A DNA stretch of 64,000 bases from Chloroflexi bacterium AL-N1 (GTDB lineage: Bacteria; Chloroflexota; Chloroflexia; Chloroflexales; Roseiflexaceae), in contig WYDT01000016.1 in the NCBI GenBank assembly GCA_013122435.1, forward strand, positions 62,001 through 126,000, in the 5' to 3' direction. Below the pieces are notes generated by a model. The model was not told where the DNA came from. It made no database searches and was given only the letters and a program-made list of their open reading frames with translations. The position numbers and the translations under genes were made by a program. Each line of letters starts with the position of its first letter. The first letter of the stretch is position 1. Of this stretch, positions 44,219 through 52,330 are shown piece by piece.

Positions 44219-45109
44219 CTACAAACCTCCTGCAGTGTGTATCGACGGGTGGGTATTCCTACGTTTTTGCCGCGAACCATACAGGTGCCACACCGTACGT
44301 AAGATGTGCTCCAGTCTACCCTTGCATGTGACAAAAGCACGTCGCGACAAGTTGTCATACTGATTGTGCTCAAGTGTCGTGAGGATGTCCGCGTAGGTAT
44401 GTGCAGCTATCGCAATGGCCAGTTTTCCCGGCTGGTGCAGGTGGGCAATCCCTTTGTCTGCCTCGTGATACCACGACCGCGCCAGGGCAATTAATTCGCG
44501 TAAGAGTACCTGATACTCTGGTGTTACCTCGCCGCGTTCGAGCATAGACCGATCCAGGTTGTGTTGTATGAAACACTCAGTGGGGAGATACAATCGTCCA
44601 CGTTGGAGATTCTCGCCAACGTCACGCAGAATGTTGGTGAGCTGCATCGCGCAGCCAAGCTGTAGCGCATGTGTGAGCGTTTCCTCGCCCCCATCATATC
44701 CGCAGATGGGAGCTATCATTAAGCCAACGACATCGGCAACCCGCTGACAGTACAATTCAAGGTCGGCCATCGTTGCAAAGGTATGCCTCTGTAGATCCAT
44801 CTGGAAGCCGAGATACAGTTCCTCAAACGCCTCCAGTGGAATATCGTAGGTGGTGACGGCCCATGCAAGTGCAATCCAGATCGGATGGTTGCTCGGAGTC
44901 CCGTCGTAAGCGGCCTGGATGTCCTGCCACCATGCCTCGATCAACGCTCGTCGTTGGGTCACATGTCCGAAGTGGGGCTCTTCTGCCAGATCATCTCCGT
45001 TGCGACACACGGCGTACACAGCCCCTGCCGCCGCACGTTGCTGTTTGCTGAGAAACAGTGAGCCAAGATAAAACGTTTTGGCGTGTTGACGCGTTATCGC
45101 ACGACACAC
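44219..45109 (-). CDS. Phytoene/squalene synthase family protein
   Basis: Head-to-head condensation of two prenyl diphosphates (GGPP to phytoene, or FPP to squalene). The 296-residue protein shows the first Asp-rich region as CRNGDDLAEEP (an E replaces the last D of the usual DxxxD), the second as QLTNILRDVGENLQRGRLYLP with its Asp, and LELYCQRVADVVGLMIAPI between. Start is GTG at 45109 by default; the family usually has about ten more residues before CRAITRQHAKTFYLGS, so the true start may be a rarer codon upstream. It begins 67 bp after a Rieske oxygenase gene on the same strand. Which product it makes is open. Confidence 0.85.
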   Translation of the reverse strand: MCRAITRQHAKTFYLGSLFLSKQQRAAAGAVYAVCRNGDDLAEEPHFGHVTQRRALIEAWWQDIQAAYDGTPSNHPIWIALAWAVTTYDIPLEAFEELYLGFQMDLQRHTFATMADLELYCQRVADVVGLMIAPICGYDGGEETLTHALQLGCAMQLTNILRDVGENLQRGRLYLPTECFIQHNLDRSMLERGEVTPEYQVLLRELIALARSWYHEADKGIAHLHQPGKLAIAIAAHTYADILTTLEHNQYDNLSRRAFVTCKGRLEHILRTVWHLYGSRQKRRNTHPSIHTAGGL

Positions 45110-45176
45110 TTTGATAGCTTCGGTGGAATATGCTGGTGGCGGTTGGATTGACAGTCGAGTCCTTATACCTATCTCT

Positions 45177-46184
45177 CTAGTACAGGATTGGCAGATCAGT
45201 CAATGCAGGCTGTTCTTCCTGCGCTGCCAGAATAAGATCACGACGGTGCTTCAGATAGAGCGCAATCGGACGGTCACCAGGGATAAAACGTTCACCGATA
45301 TCTAAATCGGCTTTCTTAGGTGTTTGGGAAACGATAATTTCTTCATCCTCGTGCAAAACGTAACGGTTATAGATATTCCCTATGCGTGCAAACAGCTTCC
45401 CAAGCACAGGGTTCTTGATCATCTTCTGATAGTTTCGTACATAAATCATGGTGTTCTCATCATCCATTGGCGCAGCGATGATGACTTGACTTAAATTATC
45501 GTTGAGCCACAATTGCCAGACATTGGGGTAGTTGAAGCGTAATGTTGGTGGTGTGCTGGGTGGTGGAACTTCGGTTGGCTTGATGGCCGGTAGCCCAACG
45601 TCCGGTTGATTACTGATCCATACCTGAATCTTGTTATCTTCTAACGTTGTGTAGGGGCCGTTGACCAGCGTTTTGCCATCCCGTCCAATGGTTTTTGCAT
45701 GGACAAACGGCAGATGCGACACATCCAGCACACCCTGAATAACACGGGTGTAGTGGGTATGCCACTGCTTTTGAAACGTGGCATAGGTATGCTCTTCCAG
45801 CCCATCCACAAAGGGTACGGGCGGATATGCCGTGCGTGGTTCCCCTGTCCAGACCCAGATAAACCCATGGTCTTCCTGCGCTGGATAGGTCCAGCACTGA
45901 AAAATTCTGGGCTTGGAGCCATTGCGCCCATTGGCTGGAATCAGCTCACATCCGCCGTCTTGGTTGTATTGAAAGCCATGGAAATGACATTGAATGTTCC
46001 CATCCACGAGTTTACCAGGGCTGAGTTTCGCTTGACGATGCGGACAGATATCCCTCATGACTACAATCTTCTCGTCATTATCACGCCAGAACACCAGGTC
46101 TTCGTTGAGACGTGTAAAGGCATATGGCTTCCCTGGTTTGACTTCGTGTGACTCAAGCACAGCGTACCACATATTTGGAATCAT
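45177..46184 (-). CDS. Rieske-type ring-hydroxylating oxygenase, large subunit-like
   Basis: A 335-residue mononuclear iron oxygenase. The Rieske [2Fe-2S] motif is CPHRQAKLSPGKL ... IQCHFHGFQY (C-x-H then C-x2-H), and the catalytic iron site follows the D-x-x-H-x3-H pattern in VLDVSHLPFVHAKTIG. The family includes terpenoid, sterol and chlorophyllide oxygenases. AAGGAG lies six bases before ATG 46184. It precedes the phytoene/squalene synthase gene and follows a broken TetR gene; a TetR-type palindrome sits at 46231-46248, 47 bp before its start, so a regulated terpenoid-modifying locus is plausible. No ferredoxin reductase is adjacent. Confidence 0.88.
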   Translation of the reverse strand: MIPNMWYAVLESHEVKPGKPYAFTRLNEDLVFWRDNDEKIVVMRDICPHRQAKLSPGKLVDGNIQCHFHGFQYNQDGGCELIPANGRNGSKPRIFQCWTYPAQEDHGFIWVWTGEPRTAYPPVPFVDGLEEHTYATFQKQWHTHYTRVIQGVLDVSHLPFVHAKTIGRDGKTLVNGPYTTLEDNKIQVWISNQPDVGLPAIKPTEVPPPSTPPTLRFNYPNVWQLWLNDNLSQVIIAAPMDDENTMIYVRNYQKMIKNPVLGKLFARIGNIYNRYVLHEDEEIIVSQTPKKADLDIGERFIPGDRPIALYLKHRRDLILAAQEEQPALTDLPILY

Positions 46185-46230
46185 CAGAAACTCCTTACGT
46201 TACACATGATTAATGCCATGATATTCAATA

Positions 46231-46248
46231 CTACCAACTATTTGGTAG
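46231..46248. promoter_or_regulatory. TetR-type palindrome before the Rieske gene
   Basis: CTACCAA-CTAT-TTGGTAG: perfect 7-base half-sites around 4 bases, 47 bp upstream of the Rieske start. The same half-sites occur at 46872-46889 in front of the regulator gene. Confidence 0.75.
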
Positions 46249-46271
46249 ATTTTAGAAAAAAAAAGAGTGTT

Positions 46272-46863
46272 TTAGGGCTTTCGTATACCATGAAGCATTG
46301 CATCAATTAATTCATTCGCGAGTGATCGTTGGTCTCTTTCCACGACATAGTCAGGAATGGCATAGAGACCTTCAATCCTGCCCAAAATACCACCAGCAAT
46401 AAGACTAAGATCGTGATGCTTTACCTCACTGCGTTGTTGGGCCTGTTGGAGCACCTGTTCAATTGGTCTTAGGATCATTTCAAATGTGTTTCCAACAGCC
46501 GCTTTGCGTGTAGTGGATCGATGGATGGCATATCATCTGAATGTGACATGCGGATCAAATCCATTGGTGGTTGTGAAAGTAACCAATCAGCGCCCCCCGT
46601 AATCGAGCGTGTACATTTGGTTGGGCGCGGTCAATAGGGTGGGTTAAACGCTCATAGTGATGTTGTAGACTCCGCTCGGTTACCTCAATGAAGAGCGCTT
46701 CCTTGCCACCTGGCACATGGTAATAAAGCGAGATGTGGCGGATGCCAACTTCCGCAGCAATATCGCGTAAAGTCACCGCGTTGTAACGTCTTTGTGAGAA
46801 CAATCTTTTGGCAGCATCCAGAACACGCTTGCGTGCATCTGACCTGTCAATCGATCTGGTCAT
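46272..46863 (-). pseudogene. TetR family regulator with two frameshifts
   Basis: From ATG 46863 the DNA-binding domain is complete: ARKRVLDAAKRLFSQRRYN, then TLRDIAAEVGIRHISLYYHV. The frame ends at 46555 (FHNHQWI). The next piece is in a second frame (MDLIRMSHSDDMPSIDPLHA), and the last in a third (MILRPIEQVLQQAQQR to LIDAMLHGIRKP, ending at 46272). Together they give a normal about 195-residue TetR protein with frameshifts near 46565 and 46485. A truncated DNA-binding protein of about 100 residues could still be made and might bind the two palindromes. Confidence 0.75.
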
Positions 46864-46871
46864 ATCTTTAA

Positions 46872-46919
46872 CTACCAAATGTTTGGTAGTAAGTGTAACA
46901 TGAAAAAATGATATGTCAA
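46872..46919 (-). promoter_or_regulatory. Promoter plus TetR-type operator before the regulator gene
   Basis: Minus strand: TTGACA (46914-46919), 16-bp spacer, TACACT (46892-46897), then CTACCAA-ATGT-TTGGTAG wait-site at 46872-46889 and the regulator ATG at 46863. The palindrome covers the transcription start region, the layout of an autoregulated TetR gene. Confidence 0.75.
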
Positions 46920-46944
46920 TACTACGCGATCCTGATGTCTTGTT

Positions 46945-47853
46945 CTAGGATACCGAATGTGTTTTTCGTAAGAGTTTTTCAATAAACATGTCTTTCTCGT
47001 ACCAGAGTTGCTGAGTCCATTCCTGAAACTTTTGTCGAAAGATAGGATCATTATTGTAATCACCATGCAGCAATTCTGGTGGAATAATCAGCTCTTCTAT
47101 ATGAACAATGGCTCGTCGCACACGCCCACATAATAAATCCCAGAAAACAACATCACCATCGGGGTAGAGAATAGTCACATTGAGGACCGTCATATCAAGA
47201 TCTTGCATGGATGCCAGAATATTGGCGACGCCACCAGCTTTGGGGCGTAAAAGATGTTGATAGGGCGATGCTTGGGTTGTGTGTTTTGTGATGGTGTGGC
47301 GCGTTCCTTCCACAAAGTTGAGAATCGTTGTTGGATTCCTGCGAAACAGTTTGCCAGACTCACGGGCAGTCTCTAAATCCTTACCGCGCTTCTCCGGGTG
47401 TTTCTCCAGATAAGCACGAGAATAGCGCTTCATAAAAGGAAAATCGAGTGCCCACCATGCGAGGCCAAGCATAGGCACCCAGAAAAGTTCCTGTTTGATG
47501 AAAAACCGAATAAAAGGAATCCGTTTGTAAAATATCATTTGGAGTAGTGGAATATCAACCAGCGAGCGATGGTTACTACAGATAAGATACCACTTATGGC
47601 GATCAAGCTTTTCTAACCCTGTGATTTCCCACTGCATGTGTGTACCCATACTGATGAACGTATTATTGACTTTGATCCACGATTCTCCAATACGTGCAAG
47701 TACTTGCGATAGACCACAACGTATCTCTGGAATGGGAAATAACAGTTTTACGATGGAGATTATAAAGAGCGGTATACACCAGAAGATGGTATTAAGTGCG
47801 ACACCAAGAAAGGTAATGCATCCGAGTAGGGGGGCAGGAATAAAATGAAGCAT
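46945..47853 (-). CDS. 1-acyl-glycerol-3-phosphate acyltransferase-like protein (PlsC domain)
   Basis: A membrane-bound acyltransferase of 302 residues. Two N-terminal hydrophobic helices (LLGCITFLGVALNTIFWCIP, LFIISIVKLLF) precede the catalytic HxxxxD in ICSNHRSLVDIPLLQ. Motif II region is FIRFFIKQELFWVPMLG and motif III is NFVEGTRHT. The length and the second helix resemble the YihG/LCLAT1 branch rather than short PlsC. Its substrate may be lysophosphatidate or another lipid. It lies next to the TetR/Rieske/phytoene-synthase genes but starts its own unit; GAGG precedes the ATG. Confidence 0.85.
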   Translation of the reverse strand: MLHFIPAPLLGCITFLGVALNTIFWCIPLFIISIVKLLFPIPEIRCGLSQVLARIGESWIKVNNTFISMGTHMQWEITGLEKLDRHKWYLICSNHRSLVDIPLLQMIFYKRIPFIRFFIKQELFWVPMLGLAWWALDFPFMKRYSRAYLEKHPEKRGKDLETARESGKLFRRNPTTILNFVEGTRHTITKHTTQASPYQHLLRPKAGGVANILASMQDLDMTVLNVTILYPDGDVVFWDLLCGRVRRAIVHIEELIIPPELLHGDYNNDPIFRQKFQEWTQQLWYEKDMFIEKLLRKTHSVS

Positions 47854-48042
47854 AGTAGATACCTCAGCTAATTAGTCATTTATACAGCATACCGTTCCTA
47901 CACCACTTTGTGCAAATGGAGGCGTAATGCGTCTTTTGGGTAATGTACAAAACGAACAAATGTGCTATAATGGTGATGGTGCTATCGGCTTGCCGGAACA
48001 CCTCATTGGGTCGAGTTATTAGTGAAAAGGGACGAGCATCAT

Positions 48043-48930
48043 ATGGAAGAGGTCACTTTTTCCCGTGGGCCAGCGCGGCGCCCTTTGCCGCGTGTCGTTG
48101 ATCCGTTGTTGCAATGGTCTACTGGTCTTCAGACCAACGATCGTCGTGTGTATGCCGGGTGGTTAGCGGTGGTTGGCCGTTCACCAGCCTTTGACGAGGC
48201 GATGCAGCGTGCTGGTTTTTCCCAGGTTACCATTCGACATGGAAGTGGCAATCTGGTCACGCATTGGGAGGTAAAGGTTGCCAATCTGTTTGTCATCTCA
48301 GATGGTATACAGACTATGGCTGAGATGCAGCAAACCAATGAACGGGTTGGTCTTGCTTTTGGCTGGCGCACATTGCCCAGTGGTCGTCAACAGTCGCAAT
48401 TGCGGTTTCGCGCATTTCTACGTGAGTTGTTGGAGATTGGGTTTTACGAGCCAGTGTCAGTAACCGTGAAGGGGACGCTTACGAGCGATGTTATTACAGC
48501 ATTAACACAGCAATACGATGTTCTTGATGCGATTGATGCCGTACGTGAGTCATCTGGCAAACCACCACTGAATCCGCCATTCTACGCTTGTAGTATCCCA
48601 CTTGGTCCTGGCGAAGAGGTATCACGTGGCACTGTCCAAACGCGCGAAATAAGCCCGGTGGTCGCCCAGATATCGACTCCCGTCACCCGCGATTACATTG
48701 TGCAGCATTGGATCAAACGTGCCTGGGTGCCACTGATCGAAGGCTTGATCGACCAGACGATTACATGGTCTGTGGCTGTTTCGGCATGGATTGCAACCGA
48801 TGAAGAGGCGACGACTCCGGCGTCAAGCGAAGAAGATGTTGACACCGCACGTGGTCTGCAGCGCGCTGCCACCACCCACAGCAACGGTCACGGAGGTGGG
48901 CGCCCACCGATAGACGACGATTTGCTGTAG
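48043..48930 (+). CDS. Unknown soluble protein with SSB-like acidic C-terminal tip
   Basis: A 295-residue protein from ATG 48043 (AAAGGGA ahead of it); GTG 48022 is an alternative. No signal peptide or membrane segment. The first about 240 residues are a mixed alpha/beta domain (WLAVVGRSPAFDEAMQRAGF, THWEVKVANLFVISDGIQ, FGWRTLPSGRQQSQLRFRAF) that I cannot assign. The tail is a low-complexity Ala/Thr/Glu then Gly-rich linker ending in PPIDDDLL, close in form to the acidic hydrophobic tip of single-stranded DNA-binding proteins (DDDIPF). A DNA-binding or repair role is therefore conceivable. A hairpin terminator follows. Confidence 0.6.
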   Translation: MEEVTFSRGPARRPLPRVVDPLLQWSTGLQTNDRRVYAGWLAVVGRSPAFDEAMQRAGFSQVTIRHGSGNLVTHWEVKVANLFVISDGIQTMAEMQQTNERVGLAFGWRTLPSGRQQSQLRFRAFLRELLEIGFYEPVSVTVKGTLTSDVITALTQQYDVLDAIDAVRESSGKPPLNPPFYACSIPLGPGEEVSRGTVQTREISPVVAQISTPVTRDYIVQHWIKRAWVPLIEGLIDQTITWSVAVSAWIATDEEATTPASSEEDVDTARGLQRAATTHSNGHGGGRPPIDDDLL

Positions 48931-48953
48931 CTTTTCCTCTCTCATATAAGCTA

Positions 48954-48991
48954 ATATCGAGGTATGAGTGCAATGACTTGCACCTCGATAT
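48954..48991 (+). terminator. Hairpin after the unknown protein gene
   Basis: ATATCGAGGT (48954-48963) pairs with ACCTCGATAT (48982-48991), and GTGCA/TGCAC inside extends the stem. TTATGTTTTC follows, so a terminator is plausible. Confidence 0.6.
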
Positions 48992-49294
48992 AGTTATGTT
49001 TTCTATCACGTGAATAAACAATCGATACCCCACTGTCTTCGAACACTGTAGAGGATGGGTGGTGACAGTCTCCAGGACATGTTCGTAGAACCTACAAATA
49101 CTACGTATCACGGCTCATTCTCGATAAGGCACTCTTCCACTGCGAATGCCAATGACTTTCGTCACTTTTACTTGTCAAGTCACTTCTTTTTTGCTAGCAT
49201 TAGTCTATGCAAACAACAACACAACCGTGTCCTGTCTGTCTTCTTATTCAGATTGCCTTTGCTCATACACACGCGTATAGATACGGGGCCGATT
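48992..49294. other. Intergenic region before the HxlR gene, about 300 bp
   Basis: No gene is evident. A possible promoter (TTGTCA, 17 bp, TAGCAT) lies near 49173-49200 and would read into the HxlR gene. The preceding stretch has the imperfect dyad TGACTT ... AAGTCA, possibly an HxlR site. Long frame-open sequence upstream of ATG 49295 looks random. Confidence 0.35.
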
Positions 49295-49642
49295 ATGCGT
49301 TACAGTGATCAACTGTGTCACCGTTATCAGCAGGCTGTTGAGGTCATCTGCAAGCGCTGGACGGGACTTATTCTAAAACTTTTAATGGACCAACCATTAC
49401 GCTTTAATGAATTATCCGACCAACTAGAAGTGGTAAGTGATCGTATGCTCTCAGAGCGACTAAAAGAACTTGAACAAGAAGGTATTATTGAACGACGTGT
49501 GTTTACTGATGCACCAGTGCGTGTGGAATACCGCCTGACAGAAAAGGGTGTGGCATTGACGCCAGTCATTGAAGCTATTGAACTTTGGAGTAGCACCTGG
49601 ATTAACCCTACACCAACTTTGGCGAAAGATGTGGGGGCTTAG
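49295..49642 (+). CDS. HxlR family transcriptional regulator
   Basis: A winged-helix DNA-binding protein of 115 residues. Signature: QAVEVICKRWTGLILKLLMD, LRFNELSDQL, SDRMLSERLKELEQEGII, RVEYRLTEKGVAL. A Cys in the N-terminal helix region (LCHRYQQAVEVICKRW) is positioned like the redox-active Cys of some members. The start is ATG 49295, where family similarity begins. Its TAG stop overlaps by one base the GTG start of the nucleotidyltransferase gene. Confidence 0.85.
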   Translation: MRYSDQLCHRYQQAVEVICKRWTGLILKLLMDQPLRFNELSDQLEVVSDRMLSERLKELEQEGIIERRVFTDAPVRVEYRLTEKGVALTPVIEAIELWSSTWINPTPTLAKDVGA

Positions 49643-51051
49643 TGAATATACCTATACAGGGTCAGTTAGCTGTGATACTCCAAAGGCTCCAGCCAATCCT
49701 GACCGCTATTGAGCATGCCGGTGGACACGCACTGATTGTTGGTGGTGCAGTACGTGACTATCTGTTCGGACATGATCTCCAGGATGTCGATATCGAGGTT
49801 TATGGTCTCTCCGCAGAACAGATCACCAGAGTGCTGAGTGATTTTGGTCGCGTATACGCGGTCGGTCGTTCCTTTGGTGTGCTTAAATTCCGTTTTGCTG
49901 ATGGTGAAGAACTTGACTTTGCCATGCCGCGCCGTGAAAACAAAACGGGTGCCGGCCATCGCGGATTTATGGTGGAGCCAGACCCACATATGACGCCACG
50001 AGAAGCCGCAATGCGTCGTGATTTTACCTGGAATGCGATGGCGCTCACCCTCTCCGGTGAATTGCTCGATTTCTTCTATGGGGCAGAGGACTTGCAGGCT
50101 GGTGTGATCCGCCATGTTTCAGATGCGTTTGCAGAGGACCCATTGCGTGTGCTACGGGCGATGCAGTTTGCCGCCCGTTTTGATATGCATCTCGCACCAG
50201 AGACAGCCATTTTGTGTCGTTCGTTGCGGTCTGAAGCAGCGACACTCTCGATTGAGCGTATCTGGGGTGAGTGGCACAAGTGGGCGCTGAAAGGCCAGCG
50301 CCCCTCAGCCGGTTTGCGGGTGCTTTATGAAACGGGATGGATCGCGGTCTTCCCTGAGTTGCAAGCACTGGTGGGATGCCTACAAAATGCCAAATACCAT
50401 CCCGAAGGCGATGTCTGGATTCATACACAGTTTGTGTGTGATGCTGCGGCACAGATCGCTATACGAGAAAATCTTGGTGAGCAAGAACGCATGGTGTTGC
50501 TCTTCTCTGCACTGTGCCACGATCTGGGTAAACCCTGTACTACTGGCCCTGATGCTGAAGGACGTATGCGGAGCCCCGGTCATGCCAAAGCGGGAGTCCC
50601 ACTGGTACAATCGTTTCTGCAACGCATTGGCGCACCAAAACAGATCATTGCACAGGTGGAGCGACTGGTACATCGGCATATGGCACATCTGCGATTACAA
50701 ATAACAGAAGCAGCGGTGCGACGATTGGCAGTGCAACTCAAACCCGCAACTATCCGTATGTGGGCACATGTGTTAGAAGCCGATTACAGTGGACGTCCAC
50801 CCTTTCCGCCTGGCAAACCTGGTACACCTGTCGTTGAAATGGCAGAACAATTAGGTGTGGTGGATGGCCCTCCCAAGCCGCTACTGCTCGGACGCCATCT
50901 TTTGGAGGCCGGTGTCGCGACAGGTCCTGGGATTGGTGCATTGCTGGATCAAGCGTACGAAGCCCAGATTGACGGGAACATATTAACGACAGATGAAGCG
51001 TTAATCTGGGTACTTCAGCATGTTGATAAAGATGGTGGTATTGGTGAGTAG
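49642..51051 (+). CDS. CCA-adding enzyme / poly(A) polymerase family with HD domain
   Basis: Nucleotidyltransferase of the tRNA-maturation type, which adds or repairs the 3' CCA of tRNAs. The catalytic head has LIVGGAVRDYLFG and DVDIEVYGL (the DxD metal site), then the RRDFTWNAMAL motif, DLQAGVIRHVSDAFAEDPLRVLRAM, and the neck/body helices. An HD phosphohydrolase-like domain follows (FSALCHDLGKPC) and a C-terminal segment of about 100 residues. Length 469. The GTG start overlaps the HxlR stop (TAGTG), so it is translationally coupled to the regulator, an unusual pairing for a housekeeping enzyme. Confidence 0.87.
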   Translation: MNIPIQGQLAVILQRLQPILTAIEHAGGHALIVGGAVRDYLFGHDLQDVDIEVYGLSAEQITRVLSDFGRVYAVGRSFGVLKFRFADGEELDFAMPRRENKTGAGHRGFMVEPDPHMTPREAAMRRDFTWNAMALTLSGELLDFFYGAEDLQAGVIRHVSDAFAEDPLRVLRAMQFAARFDMHLAPETAILCRSLRSEAATLSIERIWGEWHKWALKGQRPSAGLRVLYETGWIAVFPELQALVGCLQNAKYHPEGDVWIHTQFVCDAAAQIAIRENLGEQERMVLLFSALCHDLGKPCTTGPDAEGRMRSPGHAKAGVPLVQSFLQRIGAPKQIIAQVERLVHRHMAHLRLQITEAAVRRLAVQLKPATIRMWAHVLEADYSGRPPFPPGKPGTPVVEMAEQLGVVDGPPKPLLLGRHLLEAGVATGPGIGALLDQAYEAQIDGNILTTDEALIWVLQHVDKDGGIGE

Positions 51052-51111
51052 GCTTATCGTTGAACCGTACGGCATCATCTCTGGGTCGCTCAGGCACAAC
51101 TGCTTTTCGTG

Positions 51112-52260
51112 CTAATCAAGGTGCTTCATCATATGCCATGCAAACTGTGCTGCACGTTCCAGAGCATGTGGTTCAATGTTCTCTATCGTATCTGTGCGCT
51201 GGTGCCAGTTGCCCAAGAAGCCATCGCTGTCGAGCCCGACAAGCGTGATACCACGGAAGCCACGTCGCCGCAGGGTGGCCACTTCGTCATAGATCAGTGG
51301 CTTGCTGCCGGTTACCTGTAACTCGGGATGCTTGGCCGCGACGGTTTGTGCAAGGTGGAGGCTGTCGGCATCAGGCTGGCATGTTACTAAATAATTCAAA
51401 CCATGATATTGCTCGACAAAATGAATACTCCCTTTCCCGACCATCTCAAAATCAATCCAATACGCATCTTGAAGCTGTGCACCGTAGTGATCCAGCATGA
51501 CGTTCAGCCCGTCGTGACTCACCTCTTCTGAGCCGGTGAAGGCCAGCCAGATTTCGGTCGAGTTGAGTGGAGTCGCCAGCGCTTGCTCACCAAGCCCCAG
51601 CACACAGGCCATAGCTGAACCATTATCGTTGGCCCCTTCAACATATGGTCCCAACTCGTCGGCGATCAAGGACACGAGACTGAAGAGCATGTAGGCAGTG
51701 GTTGCCAGGCGGCTACGCGGTTCGTCCAACAACGATGCGATGATATTTCCCAGCATGGCCACAGAGATTGATGTTGATCCAAGGCGTAGATATCGTTTCA
51801 GTTCTGGCGAAAAGGTAGAGCGATGTTTATTCGAGTCAGTATGGCCTACCAGCACAACGGTATGTTTGGGAGTTTGAGCCGCCGGAATACGTGCCACCAG
51901 TGTCCCACCGGGATATTGCGGGTACAAACGATACAAAGGTTGGTAGCGCATCTGGCCATTCAGGGCTAACCACGATTGTTGGAGACTCAGGAGCGAAGCC
52001 GCAGTACGCAGATAACGGTTGGTGTGCGGAATACATTGTGGAATCAATGCCAGAATCAAGGGGACAATGAGTCCATAGCCCCATGTGTTGGTGGTTGAAA
52101 AGGGAAGATTCGTGGTCTGTTGAATACCATGTTGGTGGAGGTAGTCTTTGAGTACTTCGCGTGCTGCAGTTTCGTTTGGACCACCAGCAGGGCGGGGGCC
52201 AAAGGCTGTGGCAAATCGTTGTACATGGTCATAGAGACGCTTCCCTTCAAGCAGCGACAT
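51112..52260 (-). CDS. M28 family metallopeptidase-like protein
   Basis: A zinc aminopeptidase-like protein of 382 residues. Ligand motifs are visible: VVLVGHTDSNKH (His and Asp), EGANDNGSAMACVLGL (bridging Asp), TGSEEVSHDG (Glu-Glu, catalytic base and ligand) and LVGLDSDGF near the C-terminus (Asp). A central hydrophobic pair (GLIVPLILALIPQCI, STSISVAMLGNIIASLL) suggests membrane contact within the domain. No signal peptide. AGGAG lies seven bases before ATG 52260. Substrate unknown. Confidence 0.82.
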   Translation of the reverse strand: MSLLEGKRLYDHVQRFATAFGPRPAGGPNETAAREVLKDYLHQHGIQQTTNLPFSTTNTWGYGLIVPLILALIPQCIPHTNRYLRTAASLLSLQQSWLALNGQMRYQPLYRLYPQYPGGTLVARIPAAQTPKHTVVLVGHTDSNKHRSTFSPELKRYLRLGSTSISVAMLGNIIASLLDEPRSRLATTAYMLFSLVSLIADELGPYVEGANDNGSAMACVLGLGEQALATPLNSTEIWLAFTGSEEVSHDGLNVMLDHYGAQLQDAYWIDFEMVGKGSIHFVEQYHGLNYLVTCQPDADSLHLAQTVAAKHPELQVTGSKPLIYDEVATLRRRGFRGITLVGLDSDGFLGNWHQRTDTIENIEPHALERAAQFAWHMMKHLD

Positions 52261-52330
52261 AGTGGAACTCCTGATCCTGCTGCCGGAAGCTACTGTATGC
52301 TCCCGACAGCACTATAGTATATGTATGATC

